64,000 nt of DNA from Candidatus Binatia bacterium (lineage in GTDB: Bacteria; Desulfobacterota; Binatia; HRBIN30; BPIQ01), in NCBI GenBank assembly GCA_026004195.1, contig BPIQ01000001.1, forward strand, positions 1,226,311-1,290,310, written 5' to 3'. The notes under the pieces are model-generated. The model was not told the DNA's origin and made no database searches. It saw only the letters and a program-made list of their open reading frames with translations. Below, piece by piece: positions 8,477 through 20,294 of this stretch. Each line of letters starts with the position of its first letter. Position 1 is the first letter of the stretch. The position numbers and the translations under genes were made by a program.

Positions 8477-8944
8477 ATGATTCGAATCGCCAGAATGACG
8501 GATTACGGCATCGTCATCATGAGGCACTTGGCTTCCGAGCCGAGACAGCCGAAAAACGCTTCCGCCGTCGCTCGAGCCGCCAGGTTGCCGCGAGCGACGG
8601 TGAGCAAGCTCCTGCGAATGCTCGCCAGGGAAGGTCTTTTGGTTTCGTTCCGGGGGGCCGGCGGCGGGTACGAGCTCGCCCGTTCCCCGAACGAAATTTC
8701 CGTAGCCGAAATCATCCAGGCACTCGAGGGTCCCATTGCTCTGACCAACTGTTCGAGCAGGCCCAGCGACTGCGCCCACGAGCCCGTGTGTCCCGTTCGG
8801 GGACACTGGCAGCAAATCAACGCCGCCATCCGGACGGCTTTGGAGACGGTCACGCTCGCGAACCTCGTGAACCCCGCCCATGCGCTTCCCCTCGGGAGCG
8901 GGGCAGGTCGGGGAGCCGAGCCTCGAGTCGAAAGCGGTGCCTGA
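8477..8944 (+). CDS. Rrf2-family Fe-S regulator of the suf operon
   Basis: A 155-residue winged-helix regulator with a likely [Fe-S] sensor site. The DNA-binding domain spans residues 1-80 (MTDYGIVIMRHLA, then the recognition helix LPRATVSKLLRMLAREGLL and the wing FRGAGGGYELAR). The cluster loop has three cysteines in C-x7-C-x5-C (TNCSSRPSDCAHEPVC), as in IscR and SUF-type Rrf2 proteins. It is the first gene of the suf operon, 24 nt before sufB, so it most likely autoregulates cluster assembly according to Fe-S demand. It is closer to the SUF-regulator subgroup of Rrf2 than to classical IscR, judged by eye. Confidence 0.9.
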   Translation: MIRIARMTDYGIVIMRHLASEPRQPKNASAVARAARLPRATVSKLLRMLAREGLLVSFRGAGGGYELARSPNEISVAEIIQALEGPIALTNCSSRPSDCAHEPVCPVRGHWQQINAAIRTALETVTLANLVNPAHALPLGSGAGRGAEPRVESGA

Positions 8945-8968
8945 ATCCACCCCAAGGAGAAATCGACC

Positions 8969-10408
<1,440 letters not shown>

Positions 10409-10451
10409 CCTCTCGGCCCTGCGCCGTCGCCCCGGAGGAGGAACCCGAGTC

Positions 10452-11222
10452 ATGAGCCGTCCTCTACTCGAAATTCGCGATCTCCATGCCCGCGTGGGCG
10501 ACGCGGAAATTTTGCGCGGCGTCGACCTCGTCGTGCAGCCGGGCGAGGTCCACGCGATCATGGGGCCCAACGGGTCCGGAAAGAGTACTCTGGCCCACGT
10601 CCTCGCGGGCCGGCCGGGCTACGAAGTCACCCGGGGGACCGTCCTCTACCAGGGAAAAGATCTTCTCGCCATGAGCCCCGAGGAGCGCGCCCGCGAGGGG
10701 GTCTTTCTCGCCTTCCAGTACCCGGTGGAGATCCCCGGGGTGAGCTCGAGTTACTTTCTCAGGACGGCACTCAACGCGATCCGGAAACATCGCGGGCTCG
10801 AGCCCCTGGATGCGATGGATTTCCTCTCGCTGCTCAGGGAGAAGGCCGCGGCAGTGGGTATGGACGAGCGGCTGCTGAACCGCGCCGTGAACGACGGTTT
10901 TTCGGGGGGCGAGAAAAAACGGCACGAAATTCTCCAGATGTCGATCCTCGAGCCACGGCTCGCCATCCTCGACGAGACCGACTCGGGACTCGACATCGAC
11001 GCGCTCAAGGTGGTGGCTCGCGGCGTCAACGCACTCCGCACGGAAAACCACGCCGTCCTGGTCATCACGCACTACGAGCGACTGCTCCAGTACCTCGTGC
11101 CCGACTTCGTCCACGTTCTGCTCGGAGGGCGCATCGTGAAGTCGGGCGACGCGTCGCTCGCGAGAGAGCTCGAGACGACAGGCTACGCAGCCCTCGAGCC
11201 TCCACGGGCTTCGGCTTGCTGA
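10452..11222 (+). CDS. sufC: SufC, ATPase of SufBCD
   Basis: SufC is the ABC-type ATPase that drives conformational change in the SufB-SufD scaffold. It has no transport role. Walker A is [11 protein letters not shown] (about residues 38-48), the signature is [11 protein letters not shown], and Walker B is [16 protein letters not shown]; 'SGLD' is a SufC hallmark. Length is 256 residues, normal for the family. The start has a GGAGGAGGA ribosome site. The stop at 11222 leaves 11 nt before the sufD ATG. Confidence 0.97.
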   Translation: MSRPLLEIRDLHARVGDAEILRGVDLVVQPGEVHAIMGPNGSGKSTLAHVLAGRPGYEVTRGTVLYQGKDLLAMSPEERAREGVFLAFQYPVEIPGVSSSYFLRTALNAIRKHRGLEPLDAMDFLSLLREKAAAVGMDERLLNRAVNDGFSGGEKKRHEILQMSILEPRLAILDETDSGLDIDALKVVARGVNALRTENHAVLVITHYERLLQYLVPDFVHVLLGGRIVKSGDASLARELETTGYAALEPPRASAC

Positions 11223-11233
11223 GAGGGAAAAGG

Positions 11234-12541
11234 ATGGCCGCCAACGCCCTGCCACTCGCCGACCCCGTGGCGCGGTTCCTCGAGCCGTGGCAACCCCGGC
11301 CCGATGGAGCTCCCCCTTGGCTTTCTCGGTTGCGCGAGAGGGGAGCCGACGCCCTCCGCCGGATCGGTTTCCCGACGTCGAGGCTCGAGGACTGGAAATA
11401 CACCGACCCCTCTCCGATTCTGGCCCGTTCGTATCGGGTGGCCGACGCGGAACCGCCTTCGGATCGGTCGGGTGGACCGGCGTCGGGCACGCCCTTCGTA
11501 GGCGCCGTCTTCGAGAACGGCCGTGGCTGGTTCCTCGTCGGTACGGATCGCCTCCCGGCCGGTGTCACGTTCGGTTTTCTGCGCGAGCAGTACGACGGCG
11601 AGATTCTCCGCCGGACCCTCGGCCGGCTCGCCCGCCCGGAGCGAGACGGCTTTCTCGCGCTCGCGACAGCTTTCCTCTCCGACGGCCTCTTCCTGCACGT
11701 CCAGGACGGCGTGCGGCTGGCCGAGCCCCTGCACGTCGTTTTCCGGACGGTGGCGGACGCCGAAGAAGGGGTGATGGTCCAGCCTCGTGTCCTCGTGGTG
11801 CTCGGGCGAGAAGCACGCGTCTCGTTGGTCGAAGAGCACCGTGGCACCCCCCGGGCCTCGAGCTTCGTGAACAGTGTCGGCGAGGCGATCCTCGCTCCCG
11901 GCTCGGAATTCGTTCACTGCCGGTGGCTCGCCGAAGGGGCGGAGGTTTTTCACGTCTCGCACTGGTACGTCCAGCAGGAAGCCCGAAGCCGTTTCTTCTC
12001 GCACGTCCTTTCCTGCGGCGGCGGGTTCTGCCGTTCGGAGCTCGCGACCTCGTTCGCCGGAGAAGGGGGCCGCTGCGAACTCTACGGACTCTACCTGGGT
12101 TCCGGCAGGAGACACGTCGACCACCACACGTCGATCGAACACAGGGCCGGAGAGTGCACGAGCCGCCAACTCTACAAGGGGATCCTGGGCGGCCACGCGA
12201 GGGGGGTGTTCCGGGGGCGGATCGTGATCCACCCCCACGCCCGGAAATCCGACGCCCACCAGGCCAACCACAACCTGCTCCTCTCGCCGACCGCCGGCGT
12301 CGACACGAAACCCCAGCTCGAAATCTTCGCCGACGACGTGAAGTGCTCGCACGGCGCGACCATCGGCCGGCTGGACGAGAACGCGCTGTTCTACCTTCGC
12401 GCCCGCGGCATCGGTCTGCGGGAAGCCCGGGAGATGCTCGTGCGGGCGTTCGCGAGAGAAATCGTGGAACGCGTGGAAGAGGACGTTCTGAGGGAACGCG
12501 CGGAAGAGCTCGTGCGGCTCTCCCTCCCGACGGAATCCTGA
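11234..12541 (+). CDS. sufD: SufD, partner subunit of SufBCD
   Basis: SufD is the structural partner of SufB in the SufBC2D scaffold and helps iron delivery. This 435-residue protein has the family beta-helix core, with VGSGRRHVDHHTSIEH-like sequence (here LGSGRRHVDHHTSIEH), the KGILGG-ARGVFRGRI segment, DTKPQLEIFADDVKCSHGAT, and the C-terminal ARGIG-REAREMLVRAF. I chose ATG 11234 (GAGAGGGA upstream). A TTG at 11216 in the same frame would overlap sufC and has no better support. Confidence 0.95.
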   Translation: MAANALPLADPVARFLEPWQPRPDGAPPWLSRLRERGADALRRIGFPTSRLEDWKYTDPSPILARSYRVADAEPPSDRSGGPASGTPFVGAVFENGRGWFLVGTDRLPAGVTFGFLREQYDGEILRRTLGRLARPERDGFLALATAFLSDGLFLHVQDGVRLAEPLHVVFRTVADAEEGVMVQPRVLVVLGREARVSLVEEHRGTPRASSFVNSVGEAILAPGSEFVHCRWLAEGAEVFHVSHWYVQQEARSRFFSHVLSCGGGFCRSELATSFAGEGGRCELYGLYLGSGRRHVDHHTSIEHRAGECTSRQLYKGILGGHARGVFRGRIVIHPHARKSDAHQANHNLLLSPTAGVDTKPQLEIFADDVKCSHGATIGRLDENALFYLRARGIGLREAREMLVRAFAREIVERVEEDVLRERAEELVRLSLPTES

Positions 12542-12550
12542 GGTGATCCC

Positions 12551-13804
12551 GTGAGCAGCACCCAACCCCTTCCGAGAGTCTGGTCCCCGCTGGACGTGGA
12601 ACGGATCCGCTCCGATTTTCCCGTCCTGGGCCAGACGATGCACGGCAAGCGGCTCGTTTACCTCGACAGCGCCGCCAGTGCCCAGACGCCGCAGGTGGTC
12701 ATCGACGCGCTCTGCCGGTTCTACGCTCGGGACTACGCGAACATCCACCGGGGCGTGTACGAACTCAGCGAACGTGCGACGAGAGCGTACGAAAACGCCC
12801 GCGAGATCGTACGGCGCTTCCTCCGCGCCAGGGACTCGAAGGAAATCGTGTTCGTGCGAAACACCACCGAGGCGATCAACCTCGTCGCGGCTGCTTTCGT
12901 CCGGCCCCAGCTACGCCCGGGCGACGAGATCCTGCTCACCGAAATGGAACACCACTCCAACATCGTTCCCTGGCAGCTCGTCTGCGAGGAGCGAGGGGCG
13001 CTCCTGCGCGTCGTGCCCGTCGACGACCGGGGGGAGCTCGACCTCGATCAGTTCCGGCGGAAGCTCACCCACAGGACACGTTTCGTTTCCGTCACCCACG
13101 TCTCGAACGCCCTCGGCACCGTCAACCCCGTCCGGGACATCGTACGGATGGCCCACGCGAAGGGAATTCCCGTTCTCCTGGACGGGGCGCAAGCGGCACC
13201 CCACATGCCCGTCGACGTCGTCGAGCTCGATTGCGACTTCTACGCTTTCTCGGGGCACAAAACCTACGGGCCGACCGGCATCGGAGTGCTCTACGGGAAG
13301 GCCGAACTCCTCGAAGGGATGCGCCCGTACCAGGGCGGTGGAGAGATGATCCGCTCGGTGACGTTCGAGAAGACCGTCTACAACTCCATTCCCTACAAGT
13401 TCGAAGCCGGGACCCCCAACATCGCCGGAGCCATCGGTCTCGGAGCCGCGCTGGAGTACATGGAGGGACTCGGGCTCGATCGGATCCGGGCCCACGAGCA
13501 GGAGCTTCTCGCCCAGGCGACCGAGCGAATCCGGGAGGTACGGGGGGTCCGGGTGATCGGCGAAGCCCGGGAAAAGGCGGCCGTGCTTTCCTTCGTGCTC
13601 GAAGGAGTCCACCCTCACGACATCGGGACGGTTCTGGACCGGGAAGGGGTGGCCATCCGCGCGGGCCATCACTGCGCGCAACCGCTCATGCGCCGCTTCG
13701 GCCTACCGGCCACGGCCCGCGCTTCCTTCGGGGTATACAACGGCGAAGACGACATCGAGGCGTTCGTTCGGGCCGTCGCGAAAGCGCGGGAGATCTTGGG
13801 GTGA
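12551..13804 (+). CDS. sufS: SufS, cysteine desulfurase
   Basis: SufS is a PLP-dependent class V aminotransferase-fold enzyme that removes sulfur from cysteine as an enzyme persulfide and passes it to SufU. The 417-residue protein shows the PLP lysine in AFSGHKTYGPTG (about K237) and the active-site cysteine in RAGHHCAQPLM (about C375). The histidine region TEMEHHSNIVPWQ and the group II loop identify it as SufS rather than IscS. It starts at GTG 12551 with a GAGGTGA ribosome site, 9 nt after sufD. Confidence 0.96.
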   Translation: MSSTQPLPRVWSPLDVERIRSDFPVLGQTMHGKRLVYLDSAASAQTPQVVIDALCRFYARDYANIHRGVYELSERATRAYENAREIVRRFLRARDSKEIVFVRNTTEAINLVAAAFVRPQLRPGDEILLTEMEHHSNIVPWQLVCEERGALLRVVPVDDRGELDLDQFRRKLTHRTRFVSVTHVSNALGTVNPVRDIVRMAHAKGIPVLLDGAQAAPHMPVDVVELDCDFYAFSGHKTYGPTGIGVLYGKAELLEGMRPYQGGGEMIRSVTFEKTVYNSIPYKFEAGTPNIAGAIGLGAALEYMEGLGLDRIRAHEQELLAQATERIREVRGVRVIGEAREKAAVLSFVLEGVHPHDIGTVLDREGVAIRAGHHCAQPLMRRFGLPATARASFGVYNGEDDIEAFVRAVAKAREILG

Positions 13805-14247
13805 GTTCCGACCTCCGCGAGCTCTACCAGGACGTCATCCTCGAGCACAGCCGAAAGCCCCGGAACTACCGGGCCATCGAGGGGGGGCGCCGGTGCGAGG
13901 GGCACAACCCCCTGTGCGGCGATCAGGTGGTGGTCTACGTGAAAATGGACGGCGACAAGCTCGAGGACGTCTCTTTCGAGGGAAGCGGATGTGCGATTTC
14001 GACCGCCTCGGCTTCGGTGATGACGGAAACCGTAAAGGGCAAATCGAAGGACGAGGCGGAGGAACTCTTCCGCCTCTTCCACGACCTGGTCACCCGAGGC
14101 CGGAAGCCTCCCGGAAGGGACCTGGGGAAACTGGCCGTTTTCGCGGGCGTGTCGGAGTTTCCGGTCCGCGTGAAGTGCGCCACCCTCGCCTGGCACACGC
14201 TCCGGGCGGCCCTCGAGGGAAAAGACGAGCGGGTCTCCACGGAGTGA
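13801..14247 (+). CDS. sufU: SufU, zinc-dependent sulfurtransferase partner of SufS
   Basis: SufU accepts sulfur from SufS by a zinc-ligand exchange and passes it to SufB. This 148-residue protein begins MSSDLRELYQDVILEHSRKP, a classic SufU start. It has the three zinc cysteines: NPLCGDQ (C39, with D41), GSGCAISTAS (C64) and VKCATLAW near residue 126. The extra residues between the second and third cysteines separate SufU from IscU. The GTG start overlaps the sufS stop (GTGA), so the pair is translationally coupled. The next gene is convergent dnaJ, only 10 nt away. Confidence 0.94.
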   Translation: MSSDLRELYQDVILEHSRKPRNYRAIEGGRRCEGHNPLCGDQVVVYVKMDGDKLEDVSFEGSGCAISTASASVMTETVKGKSKDEAEELFRLFHDLVTRGRKPPGRDLGKLAVFAGVSEFPVRVKCATLAWHTLRAALEGKDERVSTE

Positions 14248-14257
14248 CGGCGACCCC

Positions 14258-15373
14258 TCAGCCGAACATCTCCTTGACCTTTTCGAAAAACCCCTTCGAA
14301 ATCGGGTTCCCTTCCTCGCCGCTGAGGCGGGCGAATTCCTCGAGGAGCTCGCGCTGCCGCGGGGTCAATCGCCTCGGCGTCTCCACGACGATTTTCACGA
14401 GCTGATCCCCCTTCCGCCCGCGGGCGTCGGGAACCCCGTGACCGCGCAGCCGGAAGACCGAACCCGACTGGGTGCCCGGGGGAATCTTCATCTTCACCTT
14501 TCCGGAGAGGGTGGGTACCTCGATTTCCGTCCCGAGGGCGGCCTGCGGAAAGCTGATCGGCACCTCGCAGACGATGTCGTTTCCCTGCCTCCGAAAGAGC
14601 GGGTGCTCGGCGACGTCGATCACGACATACAGGTCTCCCGGCGGGCCGCCGTTGAGGCCCCGCTCCCCTTCCCCCCGTAGCCGCAGTCGCGTTCCCCGGT
14701 CGACACCCGGCGGAATCCGGACCGTGAGCTTGTGGACCTTCTGCACCAGGCCGCTTCCGCCGCACGTCCGGCAGGGATCGGTGATGACGCTTCCCTGCCC
14801 ACTGCACTGAGGGCAGGTCTTCGCGACCGTGAAAAACCCCTGCTGGTACCGAAGCTGGCCCGTACCGCGACAGCGCGGGCAGGCACTCCGGGGGCGGCCC
14901 CCGCGGGTCCCTTCGCCGTGGCACTCCTCGCAAACCACCGTCCTCGGAACCTCGACGACCCTCTCGGTCCCGAAGACGGCCTCTTCGAACTTGAGCTCGA
15001 GGTCGAGCCGAAGATCCTCCCCCCTCCGACCACGCGAACGGCCGCGGGACATCCCGAAAAAGTCGCCGAAAAGGTCCTGGAAAAGATCCTCGAAACTCGG
15101 GGCGCGAAAGTCGAAGCCCCCGAAGCCGCCACCGGCCATCGTCGCGTCGAACGCCGCGTGTCCGAAGCGGTCGTACTGCGCCCGGCGCTCCGGGTCGCTC
15201 AGGACCTGGTACGCCTCGGAGGCTTCCTTGAACTTCTCCTCGGCGACCTTGTCCCCGGGATTCCGATCCGGATGGTACTTGAGGGCGAGCTTGCGGTAGG
15301 CCTTCTTGATCTCCTCCAGGGAAGCGTCGCGCCCGACACCGAGGACCTCGTAGTAATCCCGCTTCTGCGCCAC
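14258..15373 (-). CDS. dnaJ: DnaJ, Hsp40 co-chaperone
   Basis: DnaJ stimulates DnaK ATPase and delivers unfolded proteins to it. Domain order is canonical for type I: J domain (residues 4-70, with HPD in [10 protein letters not shown]), G/F-rich linker (about 70-125), four zinc knuckles [24 protein letters not shown] and CRTCGGSG (about 145-210), then the substrate-binding C-terminal domains. Length 371 is normal. The start is GTG 15373. A hairpin terminator lies between it and dnaK, so dnaJ may be partly uncoupled from dnaK. Confidence 0.96.
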   Translation of the reverse strand: MAQKRDYYEVLGVGRDASLEEIKKAYRKLALKYHPDRNPGDKVAEEKFKEASEAYQVLSDPERRAQYDRFGHAAFDATMAGGGFGGFDFRAPSFEDLFQDLFGDFFGMSRGRSRGRRGEDLRLDLELKFEEAVFGTERVVEVPRTVVCEECHGEGTRGGRPRSACPRCRGTGQLRYQQGFFTVAKTCPQCSGQGSVITDPCRTCGGSGLVQKVHKLTVRIPPGVDRGTRLRLRGEGERGLNGGPPGDLYVVIDVAEHPLFRRQGNDIVCEVPISFPQAALGTEIEVPTLSGKVKMKIPPGTQSGSVFRLRGHGVPDARGRKGDQLVKIVVETPRRLTPRQRELLEEFARLSGEEGNPISKGFFEKVKEMFG

Positions 15374-15395
15374 GGCTTCTTCCTCGAACGACCAG

Positions 15396-15434
15396 AATAT
15401 AAAAGCCCTCGCCCCCAGTCGAGGGGAGGGCTTT
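15396..15434 (-). terminator. Hairpin terminator after dnaK
   Basis: On the minus strand a 9-bp stem, AAAGCCCTC paired with GAGGGCTTT (outer arms 15426-15434 and 15402-15410), with inner C/G pairing in the loop, is followed by a T-rich tract (TTTTATATT, 15404-15396). It lies 23 nt after the dnaK stop. It looks like an intrinsic, perhaps partial, terminator that lowers dnaJ expression relative to dnaK. Confidence 0.6.
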
Positions 15435-15457
15435 CGTCGAGGGCTTTCCGGGTTCCC

Positions 15458-17368
15458 TTACCCCTTCACCTCCTCGAAATCCGCGTCGACCACGTCGTCC
15501 TTTCCACCTCCCGGACCGTCGCCGCCCGACGCCGCCGCTCCGCCGTCCCCCGCCTGCCGGCGGCTCGCGCGTGCGTACATGGCCTCGGCGAGCTTGTGCG
15601 ACGCCTTCGTCAAAGCCTCGCCCGCCGCCTGCATCTCCGCCGTGTCCTGCCCCTCGAGCGCCTTTTTGGCACGCTCGAGAGCCTTTTCGACCTCGGCTCG
15701 CGTGGCCGCGTCGATCGCCTCGCCGTGTTCCTTCAGGGACTTCTCCGTCTGGTAGACGATCGCGTCGAGCTGGTTTCTCGCCTCGGCTGCCGCGCGGCGT
15801 TTCCGGTCTTCTTCCGCGTGCTCCTCGGCCTCGCGAATCATCCTCTTGATTTCCTCCTCCGTGAGGCCGCTCGACGCGGTGATCCGGATCGACTGTTCCT
15901 TGCCCGTGGCGAGGTCCTTCGCGCTGACGTGCACGATACCGTTCGCGTCGATGTCGAAGGTCACCTCGATCTGCGGGACCCCTCGAGGAGCGGGAGGAAT
16001 TCCCACCAGGTCGAACTGGCCGAGGAGCTTGTTGTCCGCGGCCATTTCCCGCTCGCCCTGAAAGACCCGGATCGTGACGGCGGTCTGGTTGTCGGTGGCC
16101 GTGGAAAAAATCTGGCTCTTCCGGGTGGGGATGGTCGTGTTCTTCTCGATGAGCTTCGTGAACACACCGCCCAGGGTCTCGATGCCCAAAGAAAGCGGCG
16201 TGACGTCGAGCAGCAGGACGTCTTTCACTTCGCCCTTGAGCACCGCGGCCTGGATGGCGGCTCCGACGGCCACGACCTCGTCCGGATTGACGCCCTTGTG
16301 CGGCTCCTTCCCGAAAATCTTTTTGACCCGTGCCTGCACGGCCGGCATGCGGGTCATCCCGCCCACCAGGATCACCTCGTCGATGTCGCTCGGCGAAAGC
16401 CCCGCGTCTTTGAGCGCGATCCGGCAGGGCTCCTCGAGACGGTCGAGCAGGTCCGCACACAGGGCCTCGAGCTTCGCGCGGGTGAGTTTCATCGTCAGGT
16501 GTTTGGGACCGGTCTGGTCGGCCGTGATGAAGGGAAGGTTGATCTCGGTCTCCATGGTCGTCGAGAGCTCGCACTTCGCCTTTTCGGCCGCCTCCTTCAG
16601 GCGCTGCAACGCCATCCTGTCGTTGCGGAGGTCGATTCCTTGGTCCTTTTTGAACTCGTCGGCGAGATAGTCGATGATCCTCTGGTCGAAGTCCTCGCCG
16701 CCCAGGAACGTGTCGCCGTTGGTGGCCTTGACCTCGAACACCCCGTCTCCGATCTCGAGAATCGAGATGTCGAAGGTACCTCCTCCCAGGTCGAACACGG
16801 CGATCTTCTCGTCTTTTTTCTTGTCGAGGCCGTAAGCGAGCGCCGCCGCCGTCGGCTCGTTGATGATCCGCAGGACGTTGAGTCCGGCGATCCGCCCCGC
16901 GTCCTTGGTCGCCTGTCGCTGGCTGTCGTTGAAGTAAGCGGGAACGGTAATGACGGCCTCGGTGACTTTCTCGCCCAGGTAGTCCTCGGCGGTCTGCTTC
17001 ATCTTCTGCAGGATGAAGGCCGAGATTTCCGCGGGACTGTACTTCTTCCCCCGCACCTCCACCCAGGCGTCTCCGTTGTCCGCCCGCACGATCTTGTAAG
17101 GTAGGACCTTGATGGCCTTCTGGACCTCGGGGTCGTCGTACCGTCGTCCGATCAGGCGCTTGACGGCGAAGATCGTGTTCTGGGGGTTGGTGATGGCCTG
17201 TCGCTTGGCGATCTGACCCACCAGCCGTTCCCCGGACTCCGTGAACGCCACCACGGAAGGGGTGGTCCGGCCGCCTTCGGAGTTCGCGATCACCTTGACC
17301 TCGCCACCTTCCATGACGGCGACACACGAGTTCGTGGTTCCCAGATCGATTCCGACTACCTTCGCCAT
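15458..17368 (-). CDS. dnaK: DnaK, Hsp70 chaperone
   Basis: DnaK is the ATP-driven Hsp70 that binds exposed hydrophobic peptides with DnaJ and GrpE. The 636-residue length is standard. It opens with the nucleotide-binding motif [18 protein letters not shown]; later come [17 protein letters not shown], the phosphate-2 motif [13 protein letters not shown], and [12 protein letters not shown]. The substrate-binding domain starts after [14 protein letters not shown], and the lid ends in a glycine-rich tail with [21 protein letters not shown] ribosome site precedes the ATG. Order grpE-dnaK-dnaJ is classical. Confidence 0.98.
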   Translation of the reverse strand: MAKVVGIDLGTTNSCVAVMEGGEVKVIANSEGGRTTPSVVAFTESGERLVGQIAKRQAITNPQNTIFAVKRLIGRRYDDPEVQKAIKVLPYKIVRADNGDAWVEVRGKKYSPAEISAFILQKMKQTAEDYLGEKVTEAVITVPAYFNDSQRQATKDAGRIAGLNVLRIINEPTAAALAYGLDKKKDEKIAVFDLGGGTFDISILEIGDGVFEVKATNGDTFLGGEDFDQRIIDYLADEFKKDQGIDLRNDRMALQRLKEAAEKAKCELSTTMETEINLPFITADQTGPKHLTMKLTRAKLEALCADLLDRLEEPCRIALKDAGLSPSDIDEVILVGGMTRMPAVQARVKKIFGKEPHKGVNPDEVVAVGAAIQAAVLKGEVKDVLLLDVTPLSLGIETLGGVFTKLIEKNTTIPTRKSQIFSTATDNQTAVTIRVFQGEREMAADNKLLGQFDLVGIPPAPRGVPQIEVTFDIDANGIVHVSAKDLATGKEQSIRITASSGLTEEEIKRMIREAEEHAEEDRKRRAAAEARNQLDAIVYQTEKSLKEHGEAIDAATRAEVEKALERAKKALEGQDTAEMQAAGEALTKASHKLAEAMYARASRRQAGDGGAAASGGDGPGGGKDDVVDADFEEVKG

Positions 17369-17416
17369 GTTGGAGTCTCCTCTCGGTGAAGCCCGTACGC
17401 GATCTCTGGCTCGGCG

Positions 17417-18034
17417 TTAATCACCGCCCGGCTTCTTTTCAACTGCCTCTTCCCCTCCGGGCCTGTCTCCCCTCGTCTTCGGGCAGGAAACCGCGACCTT
17501 GGCGGGCCGGAGAAGCCGGTCGTGCAGCATGTATCCCTTCTCGTACAGCACGACCACCCGGTTCGGCTCCCCTTCCGTCTCTTCGCGGGCGACGGCTTCG
17601 TGCCGTTCGGGGTCGAACGGGTCCCCCGGCTTGGCCTCGACTGCGGTGACGCCGTGGCGGGTCAGCAGCTCGTGAAGCGACTTCAGCACCAGGGCCACTC
17701 CCTCCACCAGAGGGGCACCGTCGCCCCCCCGGGAAGCGTGCTCGACAGCCCGTTCCAGGTTGTCCACGATCGGCAGGAGATCCCGGAAAATATCCTCCGC
17801 GAGGAACTTCCTCTGCTCCGCCTGGTGGCGGAGGGTTCTCTTCTTGAAGTTTTCGAGCTCGGCCCTTTCCCGGAGATACCGATCGTAGTGCTCCTTCGCC
17901 TCGCTCTCCTTCTGCGCCAGGGCGTCCCGCAGACGCGAGAGCTCCTCTTCCAGGCTGCCCGGCTCCGGGCCTGCGCCCGCTTCTCCGCTGCCGTCGACTT
18001 TTTCCGCGACCCTGTCCTTTTCCTCGTCGGCCAT
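17417..18034 (-). CDS. grpE: GrpE, nucleotide exchange factor of DnaK
   Basis: GrpE is the dimeric exchange factor that releases ADP from DnaK. The protein is acidic at the N-terminus, has a long coiled-coil helix (YLRERAELENFKKRTLRHQ near residues 55-75), then a beta-domain with GVTAVEAKPGDPFDPERHEAVA, a family hallmark. I prefer ATG 18034 (205 residues). A GTG at 18067 is in frame but lies within about 10 nt of the predicted transcript start. It is first of the grpE-dnaK-dnaJ unit, 48 nt before dnaK. Confidence 0.93.
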   Translation of the reverse strand: MADEEKDRVAEKVDGSGEAGAGPEPGSLEEELSRLRDALAQKESEAKEHYDRYLRERAELENFKKRTLRHQAEQRKFLAEDIFRDLLPIVDNLERAVEHASRGGDGAPLVEGVALVLKSLHELLTRHGVTAVEAKPGDPFDPERHEAVAREETEGEPNRVVVLYEKGYMLHDRLLRPAKVAVSCPKTRGDRPGGEEAVEKKPGGD

Positions 18035-18082
18035 GGTCCGAACCCGAAGGAGGGTGGAATTCCGCACGTACTCCGTTGGCGG

Positions 18083-18111
18083 AACCTAAGAACGCCCCTC
18101 TACCTTGTCAA
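18083..18111 (-). promoter_or_regulatory. Sigma-70 promoter of grpE-dnaK
   Basis: On the minus strand a perfect TTGACA -35 box (18111-18106) and a TAGGTT -10 box (18088-18083) are 17 nt apart. Transcription would start near 18076. I see no CIRCE inverted repeat (TTAGCACTC-N9-GAGTGCTAA) or clear sigma-32 element here, so heat control, if present, works some other way. Confidence 0.55.
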
Positions 18112-18145
18112 GGACGGTTCCCGGTGATAGGCGTCCCGACAGGGC

Positions 18146-18925
18146 ATGCCCGACACGATCCGTACCGACGCCGTCGTTCTCCGAAGCCGCCCTTACGGAG
18201 AGACGGACCGGATCGTCGTCTTTTTCGGTCGAGAGGTAGGCAAGTTCACCGGGATCGCCAAGGGGGCGAAGAACTCCCGTCGGCGGTTCGCGGGTTCTCT
18301 CGAGACGCTGGCGGGTATCCGGGTCTTCTTCCGGACCAAACCGGGAGCTTCGCTCGCCTTCGTCGAGCGGTGCGAACTCCTCCGCCCGAGCCTGCCCCTC
18401 GCCGCGCCGAGTCGCTTCCCCTACGCAAGCTACGTGGCCGAGTTGACGGATCGGATGACCCCCGAACGCGACCCCCTACCCCACGTCTACGAACTTCTCG
18501 ACACGACGCTTCGGACCCTGGAAACTTCGCCCGCGACGCCGAGCTTTCTCCGGGCGTTCGAGCTGCGGCTCCTCCGGGCTCTGGGCCTGGCCCCCGACCC
18601 CGACTCCTGCGGCCACTGTCACCGGCCACTCGCCCCCGAGGAAGAGGCAGCCCTCAGGGTCGACTCGTTTCTTCTCGTCTGTCCGGGGTGTTCCCGGGGA
18701 AACGCCGGGGAGCGACGGCTCGGGAGTGCTTCTCGCGCGGCGGTCGGGCGCCTCCTGCAAGGAGCCCTCGCGGAGGTGGCCCGCCTCCGCTTCCCCCCGG
18801 AGGTTTCCGAGGACCTCTCGGCGCTGACCGGGGCTCTCCTCGGGCCGCATCTCACGCGCCCCCTCGCCTCGCTGGGCTGGATCCGGTCCCTCGCGAGTCC
18901 GTCTCCCTCGTTGCCGAGGGGCTGA
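18146..18925 (+). CDS. recO: RecO, recombination mediator
   Basis: RecO works with RecR to load RecA on SSB-coated single-stranded DNA during gap repair. The 259-residue protein has the OB-fold N-terminus ([27 protein letters not shown]) with [17 protein letters not shown], a helical middle, and a zinc-type cysteine group (CGHCHRPL and LLVCPGC near residues 153-180). It is divergent from grpE and starts a plus-strand chain recO-glyS-ppdK-aroE with gaps of a few bases or overlaps. Confidence 0.92.
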   Translation: MPDTIRTDAVVLRSRPYGETDRIVVFFGREVGKFTGIAKGAKNSRRRFAGSLETLAGIRVFFRTKPGASLAFVERCELLRPSLPLAAPSRFPYASYVAELTDRMTPERDPLPHVYELLDTTLRTLETSPATPSFLRAFELRLLRALGLAPDPDSCGHCHRPLAPEEEAALRVDSFLLVCPGCSRGNAGERRLGSASRAAVGRLLQGALAEVARLRFPPEVSEDLSALTGALLGPHLTRPLASLGWIRSLASPSPSLPRG

Positions 18926-18929
18926 GCCC

Positions 18930-20294
18930 GTGGTAAGGGCCACGTTTTCGAGTCGGCCCTGCCCGATGCGCGTCGAACCCACCATGGAGAAAATCACGAG
19001 CCTCGCCAAAAGGCGCGGCTTCGTCTTTCCTTCCAGCGAGATTTACGGAGGGCTGGGCTCGTGCTGGGATTACGGTCCCCTGGGTGTCGAGCTCAAACGG
19101 AACGTGAAAGAAGCCTGGTGGAAGGACCTGGTACGTTCCCGGGCAGATATCGTGGGGATCGACTGTTCCATCCTGATGCACCCCCGGGTCTGGGAGGCGT
19201 CCGGCCACCTCGAGGGCTTCACCGACCCCCTGGTCGACTGCAAGCGCTGCAAGTCGAGGTTTCGGGCCGACCAGCTCGACACAGCCGCTTGCCCGGAGGA
19301 CCCCGGAAAAAAACCGGGCGAATGCGGAGGGGAGCTCACCGAACCCCGGCGGTTCAACCTGATGTTCAAGACGTTTCTCGGACCCGTCGAAGACAGCGCC
19401 CACGTGGTCTACCTCCGCCCGGAGACGGCACAGGGAATTTTCGTGAACTTCCTGAACGTCCAGACGACGGCGCGACAGAAAATCCCGTTCGGTATCGCGC
19501 AAGTCGGAAAGTCCTTCCGGAACGAGATCACCCCCGGGAACTTCATTTTTCGAACGCGAGAATTCGAACAGATGGAGCTCGAATACTTCGTGAGGCCGGG
19601 CGAGGACGAGAGGTGGTTCGAGTACTGGGTGGAGCAACGGCTCGAGTGGTATGTGCGGCTCGGAATTCGACGCGAAAAACTGCGGGTTCGGCACCACGGC
19701 CCCGAAGAACTCGCCCACTACGCGAAGGCCTGCGCCGATATCGAGTACGAGTTTCCCTTCGGATGGTCGGAGCTCGAGGGCGTCGCCAACCGCACGGACT
19801 TCGACCTCCGCCGCCACTCCGAGTACAGCGGCCGGGACCTCACGTACTTCGACGACGAGACGCGAGAGCGCTACTTCCCGTTCGTGATCGAACCGTCGGC
19901 CGGCGCCGATCGAGCCATGCTGGCGTTCCTCGTGGACGCCTACGACGAAGAAACCGTGGAGGGCGAGCTTCGGGTCGTCCTGCGGCTCCACCCGAGGCTC
20001 GCCCCCGTCAAGGCCGGGGTTTTTCCCCTCCTCCGCAAGGACGGGCAGCCGGAAAAAGCCATGCGAATCGTGGAGCTCCTCAGGCCTCATTTCCACGTCC
20101 AGTACGATCAGGCCGGAGCCATCGGACGGCGGTACCGGAGGCAGGACGAGATCGGTACGCCCTTCGGGATCACGGTGGACCACCAGACGATGCGGGACGA
20201 CACGGTGACGCTGCGAGAACGGGACACGATGGCGCAGGAGCGGGTACCGATCGACCGTCTCGTCGAAATCTTGCGAGAAAAGATCGAGGCATGA
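18930..20294 (+). CDS. glyS: Glycyl-tRNA synthetase, homodimeric class II type
   Basis: Charges tRNA-Gly with glycine. This is the single-chain alpha2 form (about 450 residues), as in archaea, eukaryotes and some bacteria, not the alpha2beta2 type of most Proteobacteria. Key segments: [23 protein letters not shown] at the N-terminus, a zinc-like [20 protein letters not shown], the class II motif 2 region [11 protein letters not shown], and the anticodon-binding domain near the end. GTG 18930 has GAGGGG upstream; ATGs at 18966 and 18984 are alternative starts. The stop overlaps the ppdK ATG. Confidence 0.94.
   Translation: MVRATFSSRPCPMRVEPTMEKITSLAKRRGFVFPSSEIYGGLGSCWDYGPLGVELKRNVKEAWWKDLVRSRADIVGIDCSILMHPRVWEASGHLEGFTDPLVDCKRCKSRFRADQLDTAACPEDPGKKPGECGGELTEPRRFNLMFKTFLGPVEDSAHVVYLRPETAQGIFVNFLNVQTTARQKIPFGIAQVGKSFRNEITPGNFIFRTREFEQMELEYFVRPGEDERWFEYWVEQRLEWYVRLGIRREKLRVRHHGPEELAHYAKACADIEYEFPFGWSELEGVANRTDFDLRRHSEYSGRDLTYFDDETRERYFPFVIEPSAGADRAMLAFLVDAYDEETVEGELRVVLRLHPRLAPVKAGVFPLLRKDGQPEKAMRIVELLRPHFHVQYDQAGAIGRRYRRQDEIGTPFGITVDHQTMRDDTVTLRERDTMAQERVPIDRLVEILREKIEA

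Noticed and set aside
13935..17327. A 1130-codon minus-strand frame covering dnaK and dnaJ
   Set aside because: It is a frame-shifted shadow of dnaK/dnaJ with arginine/glycine-rich noise and overlaps the true genes completely.
18067..18145. CIRCE element or sigma-32 promoter before grpE
   Set aside because: No TTAGCACTC/GAGTGCTAA repeat is present and no CTTGAA plus CCCCAT pair with correct spacing; only a sigma-70-like promoter is seen.
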